From Phycisphaerales bacterium (GTDB lineage: Bacteria > Planctomycetota > Phycisphaerae > Phycisphaerales > UBA1924), in assembly GCA_029260415.1 (NCBI GenBank), contig JAJDDH010000434.1, forward strand, positions 1-12,505: 12,505 nucleotides of DNA, read 5' to 3'. The first letter of the stretch is position 1; every line of letters begins with the position of its first letter. Below the pieces are notes generated by a model. The model did not search any database and was not told where the DNA came from. It saw only the letters and a list, made by a program, of their open reading frames with translations. The position numbers and the translations under genes are program-made. This document shows, piece by piece, positions 8,501 to 12,505 of this stretch.

Positions 8501-9218
8501 GGGAGGGATCGTCGAGCGTGGGCAGGTCGTAGGTGGTGTTGCCGATGGCGTCGAGATCGATCCGCAGGATCGCCGCGGCCAGTGCGTACTCGACGAGCTG
8601 CCCGAAGTTGTGCGAGGGGGCGCCCATGTTCGTGTTGCCGCCCTGCGCCAGGTACAGGTACCCGCCCGCCTCATCGATCGCCATGCCGTTGGCGGCGTGG
8701 TTCTCCTCGCTCCGCGGCAGCCCCCGCACCAGCTCGAGCATGTCCCACGACGAGCCCGTCCAGGTCAGACGCACGATCATGCTCGAGTTCGTATCGAGCC
8801 CCGAGTCCTGTCCCACCGCGATCCGCGGGTCCGAGCTTGTCGCGTAGATCACCGGCGCCGAGGGCGTGCCCGTTACCAGGATGCCCGTGATCATCCGGTT
8901 GGACTCGGTGGTGTTGATCGTGCCGTCGTCGTTGTGATTCGGGATCGTGTTGATCAGGTCGATCGTCTCGGAGCTGACAACCGCGTACGAGTTCGTGCCC
9001 GTCCGCTCGATCTCCATCACCTCGATAACACCAAACTGCGAGCCGACGTACAAGCGTCCGTCGGGCCCGAACTGCAGCGAGGTGGGAAGGCTCAGGTTCG
9101 CGCCGTTGAGCTGGCTCTTGTTAAAGCTTGGTGCGCCCTGGGCTTGCGCGTCTCGGGCACAGGCGCCCAGCACGCAGACACCGATCGCGAGCGTCAACAT
9201 CAAGCTCTTTGGGCGCAT
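2559..9218 (-). CDS. Giant secreted multidomain protein: sorbosone-dehydrogenase-like propeller, malectin, cadherin-like, LamG and GC-type dockerin domains
   Basis: Predicted exported protein of 2219 residues. The chosen start (9218) has GGAG 7 bases upstream and opens with MRPKS and a hydrophobic stretch; an in-frame ATG 14 codons earlier (9260) lacks both. The signal allows cleavage after AQA (about residue 26) or lipidation at C20 in LGAC. Approximate order: 33-470 glucose/sorbosone-dehydrogenase-like propeller, with FGPDGRLYV, an NHAANG motif (H174), GYRNPF (277-282) and DNGPN; 480-543 DEDGDGYSNADE and DDDNDGIAD calcium repeats; 550-783 lectin-like beta domain; 785-1085 unassigned; 1090-1184 cadherin-like repeat; 1188-1358 and 1364-1550 malectin-like; 1553-1836 three cadherin-like repeats; 1844-2067 LamG-like; 2070-2160 fifth repeat; 2162-2219 dockerin-like tag. 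It probably binds or oxidises sugars at the cell surface or outside the cell. Enzyme activity is not proven, and the propeller may only bind. It is divergent from blaI and shows no frameshift or stop. Confidence 0.93.
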   Translation of the reverse strand: MRPKSLMLTLAIGVCVLGACARDAQAQGAPSFNKSQLNGANLSLPTSLQFGPDGRLYVGSQFGVIEVMEIERTGTNSYAVVSSETIDLINTIPNHNDDGTINTTESNRMITGILVTGTPSAPVIYATSSDPRIAVGQDSGLDTNSSMIVRLTWTGSSWDMLELVRGLPRSEENHAANGMAIDEAGGYLYLAQGGNTNMGAPSHNFGQLVEYALAAAILRIDLDAIGNTTYDLPTLDDPSRPNTGPGGSDQFDPFGGNNGANQAIIVPGGPVEVWAPGYRNPFDVIITSQNRIYTIDNGPNQGWGGPPTSCNNDSKESGSSSYGDGLHYLADLGDASGKYGGHPCPFRASSNITINGQSPIAAGSGDPQQCDYLVPGSLDGALHVWNSSTNGLTEYTTNNFGGAMQGDLIAASWNTDSIERIQLSPDGNSATVTRLFSNVGGQQLDVTTQGAGEAYPGTIWSADLPASKIWIFEPVDLNSCSGAYDAGLDEDGDGYSNADEIDAGSDPCSGADVPADFDDDKISDLNDLDDDNDGIADLIDPFQIDSLNGLGTAARLNYGWAVGQPGTGLLGLGFTGLMAGGGVDYLDRFDPNDLTPGGAAGKFTIDNITAGDAYGVLNSQENAFQLGVNVSEATGVWTLRSSVEAPFFNGRSPVGFESLGIFIGTGKQSDYIKLVMGKTGQLPVGARVLAESGNAIVSDTTVPVDFLSAQGVQVSLQVDPAAGSVQAFISIDGAPEIAIGAPVQAQGLLLDAIRSPGVSVACGIISTSRNGSPFAGTWDYLTVESSITTDAAAEIVVDDPTSASIGSSTWNLNSFVVANDSGSGQSITRVLFDLSSTMMPDMVFDPFATAGDLGGRDFTPGTGSADVGILGHTFTGARDGGFDVLEVTFDDFAAGESFAFAVDCDPTSILGVASPGPNNSGSVSGLELSGASVTVEFSDGSVLTNDLFRIPGSLDGAMTRVDASPMSAPGVDVLGVSEPGAVPGATHTLRVTGDPGQDVRVLVLEGGLFVAGVPGGGHDLDPFEANTALSVQEYTATIGGGGFVDVGLSLVQTGASGGISHISAVGAGSGGITGRISSTSVVQRDDNTGGNSPPTAVNDSVSVARSQTRSIPILNNDADSDGSINPASVQLVMSPVNGTVQLDPVTGVASYTHDGSPTLSDSFSYTVLDDQGAESNEALVSISVIPGGNEVVLYRVNAGGAGVSDSAGAWGADTKGAPSPFVNADEAGNQVASTTHSIDTLSPSIPAGTPEAIFMSERWDPASGDEMHWSFPVPAGQDVEVRLYFAETFANVAGARVFDVTVEGQLALDNYDVFAAAGGKWIGIVERATVISDGMIDIEFTHMMENPSIKAIEIVDLGGPDITDRFLHRINTGGAPLPSLDGSSPGWAEDQAATAINANGPANPGTPSPFVNSSQTDVTFGTNATITLDPSVPASVPPEIFKTERWDQAGGAEMMWSLPVPAGAQLEVRLYIAEIYFGASQPGQRVFDVFIEDQLAIPSVDRAALTGGLNIGAMLSYSLIAPDDTLDLRLGHITENPAIAGIEIVEINVANPGVPVANSDSASVGFAQSVVIDVLANDTDNNGSLVPSSVSVVLTPQHGSTSVNPATGAITYTHDGTSASLDSLAYTVSDNDGNTSNTAGVSIAIAPADNEAPVASNDSAVFSPGVPVVVGVLGNDSDTDGSLDPTSVAIIDQPAFGVASVNPQSGAITYTSTDPSASSDSLTYTVSDDLGLASNIATLSLTANPPPVAQNDSASVIEMDQVVIDVLANDSDDTSLDPTSVQVESAPAFGSTFINGLTGEITYTHDGSPSTSDTFTYSVSDTRGARSADATVSVIITPAGSAVLITQGLVVHLETDAGLDAIGSDVLSWQDQISGLTFFPEDDSAQVIPGAINGRDALSFDGVDDSLRAPSPIGDLPLGGADRSVFMIARYHGSGPGGFAYGIAPAACPAQGNQGFELGLSPSDELSVSGLCPPNRISSGINGADGFWMSQAVIVRDSLLTHTRDGMVIDTITHTFATGSGSAVLGRSLESASRVEMDVAAVLVYNRALTAAERQSVERYLEAKYLNEPPAPGDDLAQVEQGGSVEIDVLANDADPNGVIDPSTVTIVVPAFNGTTDVNPASGVITYTHSGLGDSDQFLYSVSDELGGLSPPALVSVSVTNACPADLAAPFGVLDVTDISTFLALFAAGDPAVDYADPIGAFTVEDVITFLTLYTQGCP
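2562..2735 (-). other. C-terminal GC-type dockerin-like tag
   Basis: The last 58 residues start ACPADL and end in QGCP. They contain two similar helical units (FGVLDVTDISTFLALFAAGDP and FTVEDVITFLTLYTQGCP, each with D-hydrophobic-xTFL). This matches the short dockerin-like anchor domain that recurs at the C termini of many secreted Phycisphaerae proteins. The calcium ligands of classic dockerins are largely lost (YADPIGAF replaces the expected DLNGDG loop). It is probably an attachment or sorting module and not part of a cellulosome, an inference from phylum context. Confidence 0.85.
3018..3690 (-). other. LamG/concanavalin-like lectin domain
   Basis: Residues about 1844-2067 of the giant protein. 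The segment opens with LVVHLETDAGLD and LSWQDQ, contains GRDALSFDGVDDSL, and closes with AAVLVYNRALTAAERQSVERYLEAKY. This is the usual start, middle and end of the LamG-like domains found in secreted planctomycete and myxobacterial proteins. Such domains bind glycans or serve as jelly-roll spacers. Confidence 0.75.
3712..4563 (-). repeat. Three tandem cadherin-like (Ig-fold) repeats of a five-copy set
   Basis: Residues about 1553-1836 hold three consecutive repeats of about 93 residues. Each shows an NDSA start, a V(L)xND(S/T)D motif, a SLxPxSV step, G-x-x-x-(V/I)N-x-x-(T/S)G-x-ITYT, a hydroxyl-rich turn (mostly THDG), D(S/T)(L/F)(A/T)Y(T/S)VSD and a closing Ser/Val strand. A fourth copy lies before the malectin pair (about 5670-5953) and a fifth before the dockerin tag (about 2736-3012). 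The Asp-rich turns suggest calcium-stiffened stalk modules. Pieces of DNA identity remain (cgtcgtgggtgtaggtgat occurs near 3801 and near 4374), consistent with internal duplication. Confidence 0.85.
4570..5657 (-). other. Tandem pair of malectin-like carbohydrate-binding domains
   Basis: Residues about 1188-1358 and 1364-1550 are two diverged copies of one fold. Each begins with a Tyr/His-Arg-(Val/Ile)-Asn-(Ala/Thr)-Gly-Gly motif (LYRVNAGGAG and LHRINTGG). Each continues with PSPFVN, a SERWD or TERWD motif, a W-S-x-PVPAG segment and VRLY(F/I)AE, and ends with (M/T)ENP.I..IEIV. These are the hallmarks of malectin/di-glucose-binding modules, which bind oligosaccharides. The pair separates the first cadherin-like repeat from the following three. 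Confidence 0.75.
7809..9122 (-). other. Glucose/sorbosone-dehydrogenase-like beta-propeller domain
   Basis: Residues about 33-470 of the giant protein. The pattern LQFGPDGRLYVGSQ near the start, NHAANGMAID followed by GGYLYLAQGG, then GYRNPFDVI and YTIDNGPN, are the spaced landmarks of soluble quinoprotein glucose/sorbosone dehydrogenases. In that family the conserved His and the Arg of the RNP motif line the PQQ and sugar site; H174 and R279 are the likely counterparts here. The SEHGP motif of the classic enzyme reads DNGPN. Cofactor use cannot be decided from sequence alone. Confidence 0.7.
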
Positions 9219-9225
9219 CTCGTCT

Positions 9226-9229
9226 CTCC
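9226..9229 (-). promoter_or_regulatory. Ribosome binding site fixing the start of the giant gene
   Basis: On the minus strand GGAG lies 7 bases before the ATG at 9218. It selects this ATG over the in-frame one at 9260 and places the MRPKS signal sequence at the N terminus. Confidence 0.75.
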
Positions 9230-9447
9230 AGTTCCTCGGAAACCTACCCCAACAGACCACGAGAAACGGGCCCGGGCCACGAATCAGGCTTCACGCCGCC
9301 CAGATGGCGCGACCGCACAACCGGCACAGACCCAACGACCGGTCGGGCGCCCCCCGCCGGGGCGGGCGGTTCGGATCCGACTCGTGCGAACGGGCGCCAA
9401 CCCCGCTGCGGGTGTGAAACCGATCGGGGATTCACCGGAAGAAGGGG

Positions 9448-9476
9448 TTGACGAGCTACGACGGATGTAGTAGCCT
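9448..9476 (+). promoter_or_regulatory. Promoter of the blaI-M56 operon
   Basis: TTGACG (9448-9453) is a 5/6 match to the -35 consensus. With a 17-bp spacer the -10 would be TAGCCT (9471-9476), a 3/6 match keeping the key TA...T positions. The spacer and start region are covered by two palindromic repeats, the expected layout for an autorepressed BlaI promoter. The other about 225 bp of this divergent gap (9219-9447) hold GC-rich palindromes (ggcccgggcc at 9269-9278; a 6-bp stem at 9348-9364) and no clear promoter for the minus-strand gene. Confidence 0.5.
9456..9473 (+). promoter_or_regulatory. BlaI-type operator 1
   Basis: CTACGACGGATGTAGTAG is an imperfect palindrome with arms CTACgAC and GTaGTAG (6 of 7 pairs), centred between the -35 and -10 elements. 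Its right half, TGTAGTAG, is identical to that of operator 2. BlaI/MecI/CopY repressors bind TACA-N2-TGTA type dyads, and the TGTA half is intact here. Confidence 0.6.
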
Positions 9477-9479
9477 GGC

Positions 9480-9497
9480 CAACGACAGTTGTAGTAG
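9480..9497 (+). promoter_or_regulatory. BlaI-type operator 2
   Basis: CAACGACAGTTGTAGTAG shares ACGAC-N3-TGTAGTAG with operator 1 and contains the better core dyad (ACnACA-gt-TGTnGT). The two centres are 24 bp apart. This copy covers the expected transcription start, so binding should block initiation. Confidence 0.6.
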
Positions 9498-9514
9498 GAC
9501 CTGGAGCCCGACCC

Positions 9515-9922
9515 ATGCCCCCCCGCCAGACGGATCTCTCCGACGCCGAACTCGAGGTGCTCAAGGCCCTCTGGGACCTGGGACCGACCAGTGTCCGCGA
9601 GGTCATGAACCGCCTCCACACCCAGGGGCGGGAGCTGGCGTACACCACCGTCCTGACGTTCCTCACCCGACTCAAAGCCAAGAAGTACGTCACGAGCAAG
9701 AAATCGGGCCAGGCCTACATCTATAAGGCGAGGGTCTCCCGCGAGAAGGTCACGGGCAGCCGCCTGAGCTCGCTTATCGAGCAGCTCTTCGACGGCGCCT
9801 CCGCCCCGCTGGTGCTCCACCTCGTCCAGTCCAACAAGCTCAGCCCCGACGAGATCGGCGAGCTGCGACGCATGCTCGACGACCTGGACGCCTCGCCCGC
9901 GGACGCCGAGGGGGACGACTGA
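9515..9922 (+). CDS. blaI: BlaI/MecI/CopY-family transcriptional repressor
   Basis: Winged-helix repressor of 135 residues, normal for the family (about 120-135). The N-terminal DNA-binding domain starts LSDAELEVLKALWDLGPTSVREV and has the characteristic recognition-helix segment YTTVLTFLTRLKAKKYV (about residues 48-65), followed by the wing (GQAYIYKA). The C-terminal helices from about 78 (RLSSLIEQLFDGASAPLVLHLV) form the dimerisation part, which in BlaI/MecI carries the site cut on induction. An acidic tail follows (ADAEGDD). GGAG at 9503-9506 lies 8 bases before the ATG. Two operator-like palindromes overlap the promoter, so it very likely represses its own operon. The next gene, a membrane M56 protease, starts 2 bp after the stop and is the expected anti-repressor. 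The gene symbol reflects the family; a beta-lactam role is not implied. Confidence 0.92.
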   Translation: MPPRQTDLSDAELEVLKALWDLGPTSVREVMNRLHTQGRELAYTTVLTFLTRLKAKKYVTSKKSGQAYIYKARVSREKVTGSRLSSLIEQLFDGASAPLVLHLVQSNKLSPDEIGELRRMLDDLDASPADAEGDD

Positions 9923-9924
9923 TC

Positions 9925-12378
9925 ATGGGCGCCTACCTCGCACACCTCGACGCGCTCTGGCTCGGCGCCCTGCTCGCCCTCCCCGTCTTCCTGGGGGTCG
10001 CGATCGTCTGCCGCATGGGGGTCCGCTCGCCCGCGACGCGCCACGCCCTCTGGCTGATCGCCCTGCTCGCCTTCATCGCGCCCGCAGGCGTCGCGATGAC
10101 CTCCCTGCCCAGCACGCTCCGAGGTTGGAGCGAACGGATCGCCGCCCGATTGCCGGAGCGTTTCATCCCCACGGACGCTCCGGCGTCGGCGGCGTTCCCA
10201 CTGAAGGACGCCCCGACGATCGCGCTGGACAACACGCCCGACGCCCACGCGGCGCTCCCGGCAAGCCTGTCGAGCCCGGAGGCAAGTGCCCAACCGAAGC
10301 CGAAGCAGCTGTCTGCAGGCAATACGGCCTCCACAAGCTCATGCCCGCAGCAGCAGCCCGCGCCGACCGAGTCCGCGAGCACCCCGGTTCAGGTTGCCAG
10401 CACTGACTCCGCAGCGCAGCACCCGCTTGAGGCTGATGAACCTGCGAAGACCGAGGCGCCAACCGAATCGCTTCGTGAGCGTCTAGCCGAGGAGACCGCG
10501 CCTTGGATCGCGGCGGTTCGCGAGGCGGTCCGTGGGCTGCGGGACGTGCCGCCGCTCCCGCCCCTGATCTGGCTGGGCGGGTTTGCCGCCTCCATCGTCC
10601 TGCTGTGCCTGAGGCTGGTCCGAGACCGCCGGGTCACGCGCCTGTCCCTGCCCGCGACCGCGCCCGAGCGGGCCGCGCTCCTGCAGGCCTCGTCAACAAT
10701 CGGCCTGCGCCGCCCGCCCGAGCTGGTGTTCGTCCCCAACCGGGTCTCGCCCATGGTCACGTGCGGCGTGCGCAAGCGTCTGGTCATGCCCCGCTCGCTC
10801 TGGCGCGTGCTCGACCCCGACGCCCGCCAGGCGGTGCTGCTGCACGAGCTGGCGCACCTGCGCCGTCGAGACCACTGGGTCCACTGGCTCTCGCTGGTGG
10901 TGGGGGCGCTGTACTGGTGGCACCCGCTGGTCTGGGTCATCCGCGCCCGCCTGCGCGACGAGGCGGACCTGTGCTGCGACGCCTGGGTCACCTCGCTGCG
11001 CCCCGAGCGCCGGCGCGGGTACGCCGAGACGCTGCTGCGAACGACCGCCTTCCTGAACGTGCCCGGCGTGCAGACCCACGCCGCCGGGCTGGCAATGGCC
11101 TCCCCCACAAAGCGAAAGCTGGCCAGGAGAATTACCATGGTGATGACACACACCGTCCGTCCGAAACTCTCTGTGCATGGATCGTCCGTCGTGGCGGGCG
11201 TCGCGCTGCTGGCGCTGCTCGTCATGCCGGGCGTCGCGTGCCCGCCCGCGGAGAAGGACGCGCCCAAGGCGCCCGAGATCAAGGTCCTCCCCGCGGCGCC
11301 CGACAGCACCTTCGAGCGACACATGCGCGACCAGCAGGGCCAGCGCGTCGGGTCCGACCGCGACGCGATGGAGCGGGTCGACAAGCTCCGCGCGCTCGAG
11401 GCCGAGGCAGCGACGGTTCGCGACCGGCTCAGCCGCATCGGTCGCGTGGCGCCCGACGTCCCCGCCGCGCCGCGCGTGAGCGTCTCCTCGGGCCCGGCCC
11501 GCGTCGCGCCCGACGCGCCCCGACTGGCGACCACCGACGCCAAGATCTCCCGGGCGTACCACATGCCCAAGGGTCGCCTGAGCGCCCTAACCGAGCTGAT
11601 GGTCCGCGCCGACGTGCCCGTGCTCGTCTCGCCCGAGGGCTCGCGCCTGGTCGTCCACGCGACCCGCAACCAGCACCACACCTTCGCCTCCTTCGCCCGC
11701 ATGATCTGCCCCGAGGGCGTCAAGATCACCAGCGAGGAGGGCGAGCCGATCGCCGACGAGGCAGCCGAGCGCCGGGGTCTGTTCGCCGCGGCGCCCCAGC
11801 CGGACGGAGAGCCCTCTCGACAGCTGGCCATCGCGCAGGCGTTGGAGCAGCGGGGCGTGGCACAGCGGGCGATGGAGCAGGGCAAGCTGCACGCCGAGCA
11901 CGCCCATCTGCTCCAGCAGCGCCGCGCGTTCCAGAGCCAGCACGAGGCGATGATGCGCCACGCACGGTCGGTCGAGGGCAACGCCGGGCGTCTGTTCAGC
12001 GAGGCCGAGAAGCGGTTCGAGCAGAGCGAGCGCGAGCTCGAGCGTGCCGAGTCGCGCCACGAGAAGGCGGCGCACTACAAGGAGAAGGGCGCCTACGAGA
12101 AGGCGGCCAGGTACGCCGCCGAGGCCGAGGCGATGGAGGCCAAGAGCGAAGCTCTGGAGCGTCAGGCCGAGGACCTGGAGCGCCAGGCCGAGGATATTGA
12201 GCGTCAGGCCGAGGACATCGAACGACAGGCGGAAGACATCGAGCGCCAGGCGGAGGAGCTCGAGGCGCGGGCCGAGGCGTTCGAGGACCGCCTCGAGGAG
12301 ATCGAGGATCAGATCGCGGAGATGGGTGACGCCCATGACCACGACGACGATCACGATCACGAGGACCACGACCACTGA
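9925..12378 (+). CDS. M56-family membrane metalloprotease, BlaR1-like signal transducer with coiled-coil sensor region
   Basis: Predicted BlaR1/MecR1-type integral membrane protease of 817 residues. A GAGGGGGA sequence sits 9 bases before the ATG, and blaI is 2 bp upstream. Membrane helices lie at about 10-30 and 41-58, with the family motif RSPATRHALWL between and into the second. An Ala/Ser/Pro/Gln-rich loop of about 150 residues follows, then helix 3 (about 214-234). The zinc protease domain has HELAH at 307-311 and the likely third ligand E346 in RDEADLCCD. Helix 4 is at about 420-436. The outside part has no penicillin-binding SxxK/SxN/KTG set. It has a charged linker, a small alpha/beta segment (about 535-605, YHMPKGRL...RLVVHAT), then a long coiled coil (about 620-800) with five ERQAED(L/I) heptads and a His/Asp tail at 802-817. 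It probably senses an unknown envelope signal and triggers inactivation of the neighbouring BlaI. Confidence 0.88.
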   Translation: MGAYLAHLDALWLGALLALPVFLGVAIVCRMGVRSPATRHALWLIALLAFIAPAGVAMTSLPSTLRGWSERIAARLPERFIPTDAPASAAFPLKDAPTIALDNTPDAHAALPASLSSPEASAQPKPKQLSAGNTASTSSCPQQQPAPTESASTPVQVASTDSAAQHPLEADEPAKTEAPTESLRERLAEETAPWIAAVREAVRGLRDVPPLPPLIWLGGFAASIVLLCLRLVRDRRVTRLSLPATAPERAALLQASSTIGLRRPPELVFVPNRVSPMVTCGVRKRLVMPRSLWRVLDPDARQAVLLHELAHLRRRDHWVHWLSLVVGALYWWHPLVWVIRARLRDEADLCCDAWVTSLRPERRRGYAETLLRTTAFLNVPGVQTHAAGLAMASPTKRKLARRITMVMTHTVRPKLSVHGSSVVAGVALLALLVMPGVACPPAEKDAPKAPEIKVLPAAPDSTFERHMRDQQGQRVGSDRDAMERVDKLRALEAEAATVRDRLSRIGRVAPDVPAAPRVSVSSGPARVAPDAPRLATTDAKISRAYHMPKGRLSALTELMVRADVPVLVSPEGSRLVVHATRNQHHTFASFARMICPEGVKITSEEGEPIADEAAERRGLFAAAPQPDGEPSRQLAIAQALEQRGVAQRAMEQGKLHAEHAHLLQQRRAFQSQHEAMMRHARSVEGNAGRLFSEAEKRFEQSERELERAESRHEKAAHYKEKGAYEKAARYAAEAEAMEAKSEALERQAEDLERQAEDIERQAEDIERQAEDIERQAEELEARAEAFEDRLEEIEDQIAEMGDAHDHDDDHDHEDHDH
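11125..11139 (+). promoter_or_regulatory. Strong internal Shine-Dalgarno and in-frame ATG inside the M56 gene
   Basis: AGGAG (11125-11129) sits 7 bases before an in-frame ATG at 11137-11139 (codon 405). Translation from here would give a 413-residue product. It begins MVMTHTVRPKLSVHG and then a hydrophobic helix ending LLVMPGVAC, so it looks like a signal-anchored, sensor-only form. The surrounding 60 bases are noticeably richer in A than the flanking coding sequence, as at real gene starts. Confidence 0.4.
12157..12261 (+). repeat. Five tandem 21-bp units encoding ERQAED(L/I) heptads
   Basis: Units start at 12157, 12178, 12199, 12220 and 12241 (residues 745-779). The protein sequence is almost invariant (the last unit ends EEL), while Arg codons run cgt/cgc/cgt/cga/cgc and Ala codons gcc/gcc/gcc/gcg/gcg. 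With Ala at position a and Ile/Leu at position d the repeat fits a tight two-stranded coiled coil. Confidence 0.85.
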
Positions 12379-12429
12379 GCCCGGCGGGCTTCGACTCTCC
12401 ACGAATCGCCCCCATTGTGGCCACTGTCC

Positions 12430-12445
12430 CGCCCCTTCCGGGGCG
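12430..12445 (+). other. Short GC hairpin downstream of the M56 gene
   Basis: cgcccc (12430-12435) pairs with ggggcg (12440-12445) around a ttcc loop, 52 bp after the stop codon. There is no T tract, so it is at best a weak terminator or a 3'-end stabiliser of the blaI-M56 transcript. Confidence 0.3.
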
Positions 12446-12451
12446 CAGGGA

Positions 12452-12479
12452 TTGATTGGCGGCGGACGGCGGCCATACT
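12452..12479 (+). promoter_or_regulatory. Possible promoter for a gene beyond the window
   Basis: TTGATT (12452-12457, 4/6) and CATACT (12474-12479, 4/6) are separated by 16 bp and point rightward out of the window. No start codon follows within the remaining 26 bases. The match is modest. Confidence 0.3.
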
Positions 12480-12505
12480 GCGGGCTGGCGGGTACAGACC
12501 CCGTC

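Noticed and set aside
9219..9260. Start of the giant gene at 9260
   Set aside because: The extra 14 residues would precede a complete signal peptide, and 9218 has its own GGAG at the right spacing.
9411..9436. Inverted repeat ggtgtgaa / ttcacc around ccgatcgg just before the blaI -35
   Set aside because: The arms align only with a gap and the central palindrome is common in GC-rich DNA; too weak to call a binding site.
10389..11981. Minus-strand frame of 530 codons opposite the M56 gene
   Set aside because: Ser/Arg/Ala-rich shadow without motifs, while the plus strand encodes the HELAH protease and has a ribosome binding site.
10503..12200. Plus-strand +1 frame of 565 codons within the M56 gene
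   Set aside because: Extreme Arg/Ala/Gly/Pro composition from frame-shifted GC-rich codons; no motif and no ribosome binding site.
12157..12261. CRISPR-like short repeat array
   Set aside because: The 21-bp units are contiguous, in frame, without spacers, and encode a coiled coil.

Overview
The window is high-GC bacterial DNA with the look of a planctomycete, most likely class Phycisphaerae. Three things point there: a giant secreted protein ending in a GC-type dockerin tag (two short helical repeats closing in Gly-Cys-Pro), a BlaI/M56-peptidase regulatory pair of the kind common in that phylum, and an enlarged bL17. This taxonomic call is inference from protein style, not a search result.

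Left part (1-2552, plus strand): the 3' part of rplQ (ribosomal protein bL17, start lies outside the window) ends at a good intrinsic terminator. A 199-bp gap follows, holding two mutually exclusive hairpins and a -10-like box only 8 bp before pheS, which encodes the phenylalanyl-tRNA synthetase alpha subunit. pheT does not follow; instead there is a small unrecognised four-helix membrane protein with its own ribosome binding site.

Middle (2559-9218, minus strand): one gene fills 6.7 kb. Its 2219-residue exported product reads, from the N terminus: signal sequence, glucose/sorbosone-dehydrogenase-like beta-propeller, calcium-binding DxDGDG repeats, a lectin-like domain, an unassigned beta-rich region, a cadherin-like repeat, two malectin-like domains, three more cadherin-like repeats, a LamG-like domain, a fifth cadherin-like repeat and the dockerin-like tag. 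It converges on the small membrane-protein gene with a 6-bp gap between stop codons.

Right part (9219-12505): a 296-bp divergent intergenic region carries a promoter overlapped by two copies of an imperfect palindrome, the likely operators of the BlaI-type repressor that follows. blaI is followed after 2 bp by an M56 (BlaR1-like) membrane metalloprotease gene of 817 codons. The expected circuit is that a signal sensed outside the membrane activates the HELAH protease, the BlaI repressor is inactivated and the operon is derepressed. The sensor part has no recognisable penicillin-binding module. It has a small alpha/beta segment, a long charged coiled coil with five near-identical heptads, and a His/Asp-rich tail, so the signal is probably not a beta-lactam. 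An in-frame ATG with a strong Shine-Dalgarno sequence just before the last membrane helix could give a separate sensor-only product. The final 127 bp contain a weak hairpin and a possible promoter for a gene beyond the window.

No tRNA, rRNA, CRISPR array, insertion sequence or phage gene is visible.
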